Shown here: in pieces, positions 1-5,934 of the stretch | Position numbering within the stretch: position 1 is the stretch's first letter | How the letters are laid out: every line of letters begins with the position of its first letter | Origin: an uncultured Eubacterium sp. | GTDB lineage: Bacteria > Bacillota > Clostridia > Lachnospirales > Lachnospiraceae | Assembly: GCA_934317205.1 (NCBI GenBank) | Contig: CAKREL010000047.1 | Span: forward strand, 1 to 18,524 | Length of the DNA: 18,524 nt | Direction: 5' to 3' | Translations under genes and position numbers: made by a program | The notes under the pieces: generated by a model | What the model was told of the DNA's origin: nothing | Database searches by the model: none | Seen by the model: only the letters and a program-made list of their open reading frames with translations

Positions 1-47
1 GAAAATAACTCGTTTAATTTTGCAATACTGATTAAATCATTGTTCAT
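1..47 (-). CDS. Partial CDS, N-terminus of an unidentified protein
   Basis: An ATG on the minus strand at 45-47 is preceded by a good ribosome binding site (AGGAG, 8 nt away). The frame stays open to the window edge and gives MNNDLISIAKLNELF. It lies downstream of pcrA in the same orientation, with a gap of about 115 bp and no convincing terminator between, so it may be co-transcribed. Fifteen residues are too few to assign a family. Confidence 0.5.
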   Translation of the reverse strand, partial: MNNDLISIAKLNELF

Positions 48-163
48 GTCATTCACTCCTTCTAATACATTAATGATATTCCCTTACAGCAGCTCCTGTC
101 AGAAACCAGAATTTTCTTCTGATTTTCTTCACACTATACTGCCTATTGTTACGGAGTATTCTA

Positions 164-2446
164 TCATATTTTCTGTAATTTTGCAAACGATGCGAACATT
201 TTCTTTGTGCCAACATTGTCGAATTTTACAGTCACTTCGTAATCTCTTCCACCTGATACAATCTGTGTCACTACGCCCTCTCCAAATTTTCCATGGCGCA
301 CCCGGTCTCCTTCTGAGTAAGACAGCTTTCCAAGGTTTGTTCCACCGCCAAAATGCTGCGTCTTCTCCTGTCCGCGACTATAAGATTTATAATAATCCAT
401 TCCTCCCGGCGTTTTTGCAGATGATACACTACTTCCATATGGTTTTCGGGCAAAATTCTGCTTTACCATGCCAAAATCTTTGATTGGATCTTCCTTGCGT
501 GGACGTTCTTCCCGTACCTGACCGTTTAAGAGTCTCTTTGGTATCTCTTTTATAAATCGAGATACTTTATGATACTGTGTCTCACCTCTAATCATGCGCA
601 CACGAGCACTAGTCAATGTCAAATGCTCTCTGGCCCTGGTAATTCCTACATAACACAGACGACGTTCCTCTTCAACTTCTGTCGGATCATCGGAGGTGAT
701 CGTCATATAACTTGGAAACAATCCATCCTCCATACCTGCCAGATATACATTTGGAAATTCCAACCCTTTTGCGCTATGAAGCGTCATCAGAACCACATAA
801 TCACTACCTTCTTCGAGATTATCAATATCTGCGATCAATGCCACTTCCTCCAAAAAGCCACTGAGCGCCGGATGTTCCTCATTTTCTTCATAAGCTACAA
901 TCTTACTGATCAATTCGTCAATATTTTCAATCCGGGCTCTGGCTTCATCCGTACCTTCCGCATCCAATTCAGCCACATATCCCGTATCTTCTATAATTTC
1001 ATCCATCAACTGCTCCAGACTAATATATGGAAGTTTACTGCGCAATGTCTGGATAAAAGTTACAAACGGACGGATTTTTGTCGCCGTCGCCTTGCTCAAT
1101 GTAGGAATCTCCTCTGCCTGCTTTAATGCTGAGTAAAAACTCATGCCATTTTCATCCGCATAATCCTGCACTTTGGAAATAGTCGTTGCACCAATGCCAC
1201 GCTTCGGCACATTAATAATTCGTTTTACTGCCAGATCATCCTGTGCGTTATCTATGGTTTTCAAATAACTCAGTAAATCCTTGATTTCTTTCCTGGCATA
1301 GAAATTCACACCACCCACTATCTTGTATGGAATATTTTCCCGGACAAAACGCTCCTCTAAAAGTCTGGACTGCGCATTGGTACGATACAGCACCGCACTG
1401 TCTCCATAGGAAAAAATACCTTTTCGGACAAAAGAATTAATGCTGTACGCAATATACTCTGCCTCATCGTGAGCCGTATCAAAATCCTTACAGTCAATCT
1501 TGTCTCCTGCATCCTGCTGTGTCCAGAGTGCTTTTGACTTTCTGCCAACATTATTTTTTATCACTGCATTGGCAGCATCCAGAATATTTTGTGTGGAGCG
1601 GTAATTTTCCTCCAGTTTAATTACTTTTGCATCTGGAAAATACTGCTCAAAATTTAAAATATTGTGAATATTGGCACCACGGAATTTATAAATAGACTGA
1701 TCATCATCACCAACCACACACAGGTTACGGTATTTGGATGCAAGCAGACGTACCAGTTCAAACTGTGCAGTATTTGTATCCTGATATTCATCTACCATGA
1801 TATAACGCAAACGTTCCTGATAAGAATCCAACACTTCCGGATCTGCTTTAAATAACTCCACGCATTTCATGATCAGATCATCAAAATCCAGTGCATTATT
1901 TTTCTTTAGCGTCTGCTGATATTCCCTGTAAACCTGCGCCTGCTTCTGCTTTGCATAGTCACCTGCCGCCTGCAGTGTAAACTCCTCTGGAGAAATCAGC
2001 TCATTTTTGGCATTAGAAATCACATTCAGCAATGCCCGCTCTTTCGTCTTCTTTGTGTCGATCTGCAGCCGCTTGCATACTTCCTTCATCACTGTTTTCT
2101 GATCATCTGCATCATAGATTGTAAAACGGTTATCATATCCGAGACGATCAATGTACCTGCGCAGTATCCGCACACAACTGGAATGAAAAGTAGATACCCA
2201 GATACTCTCTGAGCCAAATTCCACCAGATTATCAATACGCTCCCGCATCTCTGCTGCCGCCTTATTTGTAAAAGTGATTGCCATAATATGATATGGATTC
2301 ACTCCTTTTTCCTCTATCAGATAAGCTGTTCTGTGCGTCAGAACTCTTGTTTTTCCGGAACCCGCTCCTGCCAATACCAGTACTGGTCCTTCTGTCTGAA
2401 AAACCGCTTCCTTCTGCTGTGCATTCAGCAAATCGTATCTACCCAT
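164..2446 (-). CDS. pcrA: ATP-dependent DNA helicase PcrA (UvrD/Rep family)
   Basis: A superfamily 1A 3'-5' DNA helicase of 760 residues, the normal PcrA length. Visible motifs in order are Walker A AGAGSGKT (residues 26-33), the Walker B-type VDEYQDTN, motif III GDDDQSIYKFRGA, motif IV LEENYRS, motif V TLHSAKGLEF and motif VI YVGITRARE. The C-terminal tail has the GDRVRHGKFGEGVV segment typical of Gram-positive PcrA, which in that family contacts RNA polymerase. The family acts in nucleotide-excision repair, in plasmid replication and in removing recombinase or stalled polymerase from DNA. The ATG follows GGAGG by 4 nt. Upstream lie a promoter and a LexA-like box, so DNA-damage control is plausible. 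Confidence 0.97.
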   Translation of the reverse strand: MGRYDLLNAQQKEAVFQTEGPVLVLAGAGSGKTRVLTHRTAYLIEEKGVNPYHIMAITFTNKAAAEMRERIDNLVEFGSESIWVSTFHSSCVRILRRYIDRLGYDNRFTIYDADDQKTVMKEVCKRLQIDTKKTKERALLNVISNAKNELISPEEFTLQAAGDYAKQKQAQVYREYQQTLKKNNALDFDDLIMKCVELFKADPEVLDSYQERLRYIMVDEYQDTNTAQFELVRLLASKYRNLCVVGDDDQSIYKFRGANIHNILNFEQYFPDAKVIKLEENYRSTQNILDAANAVIKNNVGRKSKALWTQQDAGDKIDCKDFDTAHDEAEYIAYSINSFVRKGIFSYGDSAVLYRTNAQSRLLEERFVRENIPYKIVGGVNFYARKEIKDLLSYLKTIDNAQDDLAVKRIINVPKRGIGATTISKVQDYADENGMSFYSALKQAEEIPTLSKATATKIRPFVTFIQTLRSKLPYISLEQLMDEIIEDTGYVAELDAEGTDEARARIENIDELISKIVAYEENEEHPALSGFLEEVALIADIDNLEEGSDYVVLMTLHSAKGLEFPNVYLAGMEDGLFPSYMTITSDDPTEVEEERRLCYVGITRAREHLTLTSARVRMIRGETQYHKVSRFIKEIPKRLLNGQVREERPRKEDPIKDFGMVKQNFARKPYGSSVSSAKTPGGMDYYKSYSRGQEKTQHFGGGTNLGKLSYSEGDRVRHGKFGEGVVTQIVSGGRDYEVTVKFDNVGTKKMFASFAKLQKI

Positions 2447-2491
2447 ATTTCCTCCATCTATCTATGCATGTCGTTCATTTTTGTTTTTTAC

Positions 2492-2505
2492 CGAACATAT
2501 TTTCT
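2492..2505 (-). promoter_or_regulatory. LexA/SOS-like box in the pcrA leader
   Basis: CGAACATATTTTCT matches the Gram-positive LexA consensus CGAACRNRYGTTYC at 12 of 14 positions. It lies about 11 bp downstream of the predicted pcrA -10 element, where a bound repressor would block initiation or clearance. The consensus is established knowledge; binding here is inferred. Confidence 0.5.
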
Positions 2506-2516
2506 AATCTTGTGCT

Positions 2517-2546
2517 ATCATATCACAGGAAACATAACTGCGTCAA
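2517..2546 (-). promoter_or_regulatory. Predicted pcrA promoter
   Basis: On the minus strand TTGACG (2541-2546) is followed after 18 nt by TATGAT (2517-2522). A TGn extended -10 (TGA) lies directly upstream of the -10. It faces pcrA with a leader of about 60 nt. Confidence 0.6.
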
Positions 2547-2574
2547 CAATCCCATGATGTGGCTGAAATATTTC

Positions 2575-2603
2575 TTGTCATTCAGTTTTTAATACTATAT
2601 AAT
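2575..2603 (+). promoter_or_regulatory. Predicted promoter of the DUF1836 gene
   Basis: TTGTCA (2575-2580), a 17-nt spacer and a perfect TATAAT (2598-2603) face the DUF1836 gene. The predicted leader is about 90 nt and contains a small hairpin at 2646-2666. Confidence 0.7.
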
Positions 2604-2645
2604 ATCATGTACATGTTACAACACATAGGATGATATTTTAGATAA

Positions 2646-2666
2646 AAAAATGCTGAGAGCATTTTT
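2646..2666 (+). promoter_or_regulatory. Leader hairpin with T-rich 3' arm
   Basis: AAAAATGCT, loop GAG, AGCATTTTT: a perfect 9-bp stem with a 3-nt loop, ending in a T run, inside the untranslated leader of the DUF1836 gene and about 20 nt before its ribosome binding site. It looks like a weak intrinsic terminator or attenuator. Its stem is mostly A-T, so termination would be weak. Confidence 0.4.
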
Positions 2667-2699
2667 GAATGATAAGTTTACAAATTTGGAGGCAGTACC

Positions 2700-3341
2700 A
2701 TGACCATCAACACCAACGATTTACTCAACAGCATACTGGAAAGCTTATCCCGCATTGACCACGTAAAGCTGGAATCTCTGCCGGACATCAACCTATATAT
2801 GGATCAAGTCATGACCTTTATGGAACGGGAACTGTATCCGTCCAAGCGTCATGAAGAAGATCCAATCCTTACCAAGACCATGATCAACAATTATGTCAAA
2901 AACAATCTGCTTCCTCCCCCGGAGAAAAAAAAATATTCCAAAGAACACATTCTGACCCTTGTATTTATCTACTATTTCAAGAGTGTATTAAGTATAAGCG
3001 ATATCCAGAGTGTGTTAAATCCACTGACTGATGAATATTTTGGTAAAAAATCCTCTCCCACACTGGAAGAAATCTACGATGGTATCTTTCGTCTGGAAGC
3101 ACATCAGGTGGAGCGTTTAAAAGAAATCATCCAGGAAGAATATATTATCAGTGAATCTGCATTTTCTCATTTAGAAAACTTAAGTGAAGAAGATGCCGAT
3201 TTTCTCCAGAAGTTTACTTTCATCTGTCTTCTGAATTTTGACGTGTATACAAAAAAACTTCTGATTGAAAAAATCATAGATTCTATGAAAAAGCCACAGT
3301 TTCCAAAAAATGGCAAAACAAACAAAAAGAAACGATCTTAA
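2700..3341 (+). CDS. DUF1836 domain protein
   Basis: A protein of 213 residues resembling the DUF1836 family of Firmicutes, which is thought to be MerR-like and DNA-binding but has no established function. The conserved part runs from about residue 45 to 150. It contains a segment on the pattern TKTMINNYVKNNLLPPPEKK followed by YSKEHILTLVFIYYFKSVLSI, which resembles a winged helix with a helical extension. The C-terminus is very lysine-rich (NGKTNKKKRS). The ATG has a TGGAGG site about 7 nt upstream and a consensus promoter lies before it. It is divergent from pcrA and convergent with the TrpR-like gene. A role in transcription control is inferred only. Confidence 0.8.
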   Translation: MTINTNDLLNSILESLSRIDHVKLESLPDINLYMDQVMTFMERELYPSKRHEEDPILTKTMINNYVKNNLLPPPEKKKYSKEHILTLVFIYYFKSVLSISDIQSVLNPLTDEYFGKKSSPTLEEIYDGIFRLEAHQVERLKEIIQEEYIISESAFSHLENLSEEDADFLQKFTFICLLNFDVYTKKLLIEKIIDSMKKPQFPKNGKTNKKKRS

Positions 3342-3380
3342 GATTCCCTGCAACCAGGGATTCTTCTGTCGTTTCTTTTT
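3325..3380. terminator. Bidirectional terminator between convergent genes
   Basis: A long hairpin: an outer stem AAAAAGAAACGA / TCGTTTCTTTTT and an inner stem AAGATTCCCTG / CAGGGATTCTT with one T-T mismatch and loop CAAC. An A tract on the left and a T tract on the right let it terminate both the DUF1836 transcript and, from the other side, the TrpR-like transcript. The left arm overlaps the last codons of the DUF1836 gene. Confidence 0.85.
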
Positions 3381-3389
3381 TTGATAAGC

Positions 3390-3689
3390 TTACTGTTCTT
3401 CTTTGTCCTGCATTCTGGCAAATACCATATCATATCCGTCATTTCCATAATTCAGCGACCGATTGACACGGCTGATTGTTGCAGTGGATGCACCTGTCTT
3501 CTCTGCGATATCCAGATATGTCTTCTGCTGACGCAACATGTGTGCCACCTCAAATCGCTGTGAAAGAGAAAGAATTTCATTAATTGTACAAACATCTTCA
3601 AAAAAAGTATAGCATTCTTCTTTATCTTTGAGGCACAAAATTGCCTCAAATAAATGATCCACAGCTTCTGTTCTGATTTTTTTGCTCAT
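3390..3689 (-). CDS. YerC/YecD-type TrpR-like regulator
   Basis: A protein of 99 residues, the usual length of the YerC/YecD group, whose fold is related to the E. coli Trp repressor. The segment from about residue 40 to 80 (ILSLSQRFEVAHMLRQQ, then YLDIAEKTGASTATISRVNR) is the helix-turn-helix. In Bacillus the family member is a small DNA-binding protein of poorly defined targets, and the ligand is not known. The gene often sits close to pcrA in Firmicutes, as here. The ATG follows GAAGGAG. A promoter and an inverted repeat lie upstream, so self-regulation is possible. Confidence 0.9.
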   Translation of the reverse strand: MSKKIRTEAVDHLFEAILCLKDKEECYTFFEDVCTINEILSLSQRFEVAHMLRQQKTYLDIAEKTGASTATISRVNRSLNYGNDGYDMVFARMQDKEEQ

Positions 3690-3752
3690 TTTATGTGCTC
3701 CTTCTTCAATAATAAAAACCCTTATTTTACATTTCTGTAACTACTCCAAAGT

Positions 3753-3777
3753 AAAGCAGATGATTATAATCTGCTTT
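3753..3777. promoter_or_regulatory. Inverted repeat in the leader of the TrpR-like gene
   Basis: AAAGCAGAT (3753-3761) and ATCTGCTTT (3769-3777) form perfect 9-bp arms around 7 nt. The repeat begins about 20 nt downstream of the predicted -10 element. It may be an operator, possibly for the encoded repressor itself, or an RNA hairpin. This is inferred from position only. Confidence 0.4.
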
Positions 3778-3796
3778 CACTATTTGCTCATGCAGA

Positions 3797-3825
3797 ATTT
3801 TATCATACTAAAGTTTTAAAGTAAA
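3797..3825 (-). promoter_or_regulatory. Predicted promoter of the TrpR-like gene
   Basis: TTTACT (3820-3825), a 17-nt spacer and TAAAAT (3797-3802) with an extended -10 TGA, read on the minus strand toward the gene. Confidence 0.5.
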
Positions 3826-4133
3826 GAGGTATTTATTGTATTATATCAATTCTTCCAAAGTATCCATCCACAAAAAAATGAAGAATCCTGTCAAAAAAAA
3901 CAACCGTTCACTGCCTTGCTTTCACTGAGTTTCATTGAACAAATGTTGAAAATTCAGATTCTATCCTTACGTCATTTTCAACAAATAAATCTTTTCAACA
4001 CAGCACATTTTTCGTATGATATATGTATCAAATACATCTGCATGACACAACAATTCAACAAAAAGTAAAGCGGATATTCGCAATCCGTGTTATGTCGGAT
4101 AAAACATGAGATAAAATCTGGAGGGAAATAATT

Positions 4134-4499
4134 ATGACAAACAAAGAACTTGTATTGAAATTTTACGACGAAGTATTTAATAACTGGGATGTTTCGAATC
4201 TTGACGATTATATGAAAGATGACTATATCCAGCACAATCCGACTGCTCCAAACGGAAAAGAAGGTTTTGTTGAATTTACAAAATTTTTCTTTGGTCTGAA
4301 ACCGCATATGGATATCATTCATATCGGCGAAGATGGTGATATTGTATATGTATTCTTCAAATGCACTCTGGAAAATGGTGCAATCAATAAAGTATGTGAT
4401 ATCTACCGTATCGAAGAAGGAAAACTTGCTGAACACTGGGATGTTGTAGAACATAACGTGCAGGATATCGTACCGGTTCATAACAACGGCCTATTCTAA
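4134..4499 (+). CDS. SnoaL-like (NTF2-fold) small protein
   Basis: A cytosolic protein of 121 residues resembling the predicted SnoaL-like group related to polyketide cyclases. Landmarks are the opening helix (NKELVLKFYDEVFN), the DDYIQHNPTAPNGKEGF segment near residues 39-56, and the C-terminal strands with CDIYRIEEGKLAEHWDVVE. The D-x-Y-x-Q-H-N-P pattern is characteristic. The fold is an alpha+beta barrel that binds small ligands, but the substrate cannot be told from sequence. The ATG follows GGAGGG. The gene appears monocistronic, with no neighbour of related function. Confidence 0.85.
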   Translation: MTNKELVLKFYDEVFNNWDVSNLDDYMKDDYIQHNPTAPNGKEGFVEFTKFFFGLKPHMDIIHIGEDGDIVYVFFKCTLENGAINKVCDIYRIEEGKLAEHWDVVEHNVQDIVPVHNNGLF

Positions 4500-4655
4500 A
4501 TTTTTTTATCTGTGTTTTGGCCAAAATTTTAATATAATTAAGAAATCGAAGATAAATCCTTGCCACAATTCATAAGAAGACTTACATCTCTTAGTTGGTA
4601 AATCCTGATCCATTAGATAGATATCCTGAAATACTGAACTGTATACTTCGATAGA

Positions 4656-4716
4656 AACAAAAAAACAGGTCCGGACGCACTGAGAGTAATCAGTGTATCT
4701 GAACCTGTCTTTTCTA
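4656..4716. terminator. Bidirectional terminator
   Basis: The stem has outer arms ACAGGT (4665-4670) / ACCTGT (4703-4708) and inner arms CACTGA (4678-4683) / TCAGTG (4690-4695) around loop GAGTAA, with a few wobbles and mismatches between. On the minus strand it ends in a run of seven T; on the plus strand it is followed by TCTTTTC. It would end the 175-residue gene from the right and the SnoaL-like gene from the left. Confidence 0.75.
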
Positions 4717-4778
4717 TGGCCTTTCCGATGAATAGCTGGGTTGGCTTTTCATTGAGATTTCTTCTTATGCTTTTTTCG

Positions 4779-4807
4779 TTGACATTTAATACTGTACAAT
4801 GTATCAT
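4779..4807 (+). promoter_or_regulatory. Promoter-like sequence reading antisense into the 175-residue gene
   Basis: A perfect TTGACA (4779-4784), a 17-nt spacer and TATCAT (4802-4807). Transcription would start near 4814 and run opposite to the 3' end of the gene at 4839-5366. No plus-strand gene with a ribosome binding site follows. Confidence 0.4.
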
Positions 4808-4838
4808 ATAACCAAGAAATGGGTTTGTTACCGTACAG

Positions 4839-5366
4839 CTATTGCTCAAGCGGGGTGCTCGTTTCTTTTTTTATGTTCACCATGTCATACAGATATAAAT
4901 TTCCGTCTGCAGCATGTCGTATCAACATTTCTATCCTGAATATATTAAACCGTTCAAGATCTCCAGTATCATTGTTATATACTGGAAGTGCAAACCTTGT
5001 CGTAAATCTATACCAGCCAAACTTTGCATCAACATTATGCTTTCCTTTAAAGTTTTCCTGCCATCGTTTATTCGTAGCACATTGAAGAAGCATAGGAATT
5101 CCCTGGGTAGCATTAGCCTTTGCTTTCGCATTCGCTCCATATAATCTTTTGGTATCTCCAGATCCTTTTAATTCTCCTGGAAAATCTGAACCAATATAGA
5201 CTTGATCCGAGGTTTCGACTACTTCATAGCAATCTCCTATGTATTCTTTTAAATACTGCTCAACTTCTTCCCAATTGATATTCCTCTTTCCTTTAAAACG
5301 AATATCACTGATTACAACAATTTTCTTTCCATCCAAATCTGATATTACGCTTATTTTCTTATCCAC
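4839..5366 (-). CDS. Uncharacterised 175-residue protein, possible BECR-fold nuclease
   Basis: I do not recognise a firm family. The C-terminal half (GWYRFTTRFALPVY around 117-130, then FRIEMLIRHAADGNLYLYD around 143-161 and IKKETSTPL) resembles small proteins described as barnase-EndoU-ColicinE5/D-RelE-like nucleases of phages and mobile elements. Candidate catalytic residues would be H110, R120, R124, R150 and H151. The N-terminus repeats a short KKISVIS / KKIVVIS motif. The start codon is GTG (5364-5366), chosen because AAGGAGG lies 7-8 nt upstream. There is no signal peptide or membrane segment. It follows the Xre-type gene in the same direction and shares its operator sequence, as expected of a regulated toxin or effector. 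The nuclease role is a low-confidence inference. Confidence 0.7.
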   Translation of the reverse strand: MDKKISVISDLDGKKIVVISDIRFKGKRNINWEEVEQYLKEYIGDCYEVVETSDQVYIGSDFPGELKGSGDTKRLYGANAKAKANATQGIPMLLQCATNKRWQENFKGKHNVDAKFGWYRFTTRFALPVYNNDTGDLERFNIFRIEMLIRHAADGNLYLYDMVNIKKETSTPLEQ

Positions 5367-5389
5367 TAAATATCCTCCTTTTCAACCTG

Positions 5390-5426
5390 ACGCATTGCGT
5401 TATATTTATGGTAAAAAAATATACAA
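5390..5426 (-). promoter_or_regulatory. Promoter and palindromic operator of the 175-residue gene
   Basis: The core palindrome ACGCATTGCGT (5390-5400) overlaps a -10 element TATAAC (5399-5404 on the minus strand), with TTGTAT (5421-5426) 16 nt upstream as -35. The same core occurs at the promoter of the neighbouring regulator gene, so one repressor could control both. Confidence 0.65.
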
Positions 5427-5495
5427 AGAATACTATAATACCTGATAACCCTTCCTTGAACTAATTCTTGGACTAGAAATCATCAGTACCACCTT

Positions 5496-5693
5496 TTAAT
5501 TATCTTCACTATTGATTCGACGCTCTATTTCCGCTCTGTATTTCAACAATCGCAGTAAATAATCCGGAAGTTCTCTTTTCTCTGCTTCCCAATCTTGAAC
5601 GGTACGATACGGAATACCATAGTAATCACTAAATTCACGTCTGTTCATTCCCATTTTTTCTCTTAATTTTTTTACTTCTTTTCCTCTACTCAT
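5496..5693 (-). CDS. Small Xre-type helix-turn-helix regulator
   Basis: A protein of 65 residues that is essentially one helix-turn-helix domain. Residues 5-50 contain VKKLREKMGMNRREFSDYYGIP followed by YRTVQDWEAEKRELPDYLLRLL, where the Y-R-T-V-Q-D-W-E helix is the likely recognition helix. It has no ligand or toxin domain. The ATG follows TAGGAGA. Its promoter contains a 21-bp palindrome whose core also occurs at the promoter of the next gene, which suggests that it represses itself and that gene. The pairing with the 175-residue protein resembles an antitoxin/toxin or a repressor/effector pair left by a mobile element. The DNA-binding call is strong; the target is inferred. Confidence 0.85.
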   Translation of the reverse strand: MSRGKEVKKLREKMGMNRREFSDYYGIPYRTVQDWEAEKRELPDYLLRLLKYRAEIERRINSEDN

Positions 5694-5711
5694 GATAAAA
5701 CTCTCCTACAA

Positions 5712-5762
5712 AAATAACGCATTGCGTTATTTAATAGTACCCGATATATACTATGTTGTCAA
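5712..5762 (-). promoter_or_regulatory. Promoter and 21-bp palindromic operator of the Xre-type gene
   Basis: On the minus strand a perfect TTGACA (5757-5762) is followed after exactly 17 nt by TACTAT (5734-5739). Directly downstream, at 5712-5732, lies a perfect palindrome with 10-bp arms AAATAACGCA / TGCGTTATTT and one central base. It covers the predicted start of transcription. This is a classic autorepressed promoter layout. Confidence 0.8.
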
Positions 5763-5814
5763 TTCGCTATATTTTCACCTCTCACCATATTTTCGCCCAT
5801 ATATTTTTATAAAA

Positions 5815-5864
5815 TAGAAAAGACAGGCCCGAATTCCTTGTAAATCAAGGCTTTTCGTCCTGCC
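5815..5864 (-). terminator. Terminator of the methionine operon
   Basis: About 70 bp after the metH stop, a hairpin on the minus strand has paired segments CAGG/CCTG, CGAA/TTCG and CCTTG/CAAGG separated by small internal loops, with an ATTTA loop, followed by the tail TCTTTTC. It should end transcription of metH before the Xre-type promoter. Confidence 0.7.
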
Positions 5865-5934
5865 ATTCATATAAAAAGCTAAACTTCCCGGATTATTTTT
5901 GTATTTAATAGCTAAGAGATAGAGAATCAGGAGT

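Larger units (their letters stand above)
3690..4133. other. Intergenic region of 444 bp with divergent promoters and inverted repeats
   Basis: This AT-rich gap between the TrpR-like gene and the SnoaL-like gene holds no credible coding sequence. It contains the predicted minus-strand promoter and inverted repeat described separately. A 10-bp inverted repeat, TGTTGAAAAT (3944-3953) / ATTTTCAACA (3974-3983), is followed by another TTTTCAACA at 3993. A weak plus-strand promoter has TTTTCA (3992-3997), a 17-nt spacer and TATGAT (4015-4020). No riboswitch was recognised. Confidence 0.5.
4500..4838. other. Intergenic region of 339 bp between convergent genes
   Basis: It holds a two-way terminator (4656-4716) and a plus-strand promoter-like sequence (4779-4807) that points into the antisense strand of the next gene. 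The minus strand stays open through much of it, but there is no ribosome binding site and no recognised protein, and the predicted peptide runs through the terminator stem. It may be a decayed remnant; no recognisable mobile element was found. Confidence 0.45.

Noticed and set aside
2605..2614. The palindrome CATGTACATG just after the -10 of the DUF1836 promoter
   Set aside because: It is short, AT-rich overall and occurs once, so it could be chance; not enough for an operator call.
4613..4849. A 78-codon minus-strand frame after the 175-residue gene
   Set aside because: It lacks a ribosome binding site, reads through the terminator stem and shows no recognisable domain. A decayed gene remains possible but cannot be supported.
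4819..5085. A plus-strand frame downstream of the antisense promoter-like sequence
   Set aside because: It has no ribosome binding site and lies opposite a well-supported gene, so if transcribed it is more likely an RNA.
5453..5476. An imperfect 12-bp tandem repeat between the Xre-type gene and the 175-residue gene
   Set aside because: Only 9 of 12 positions match and it lies upstream of the -35 region with no other support.
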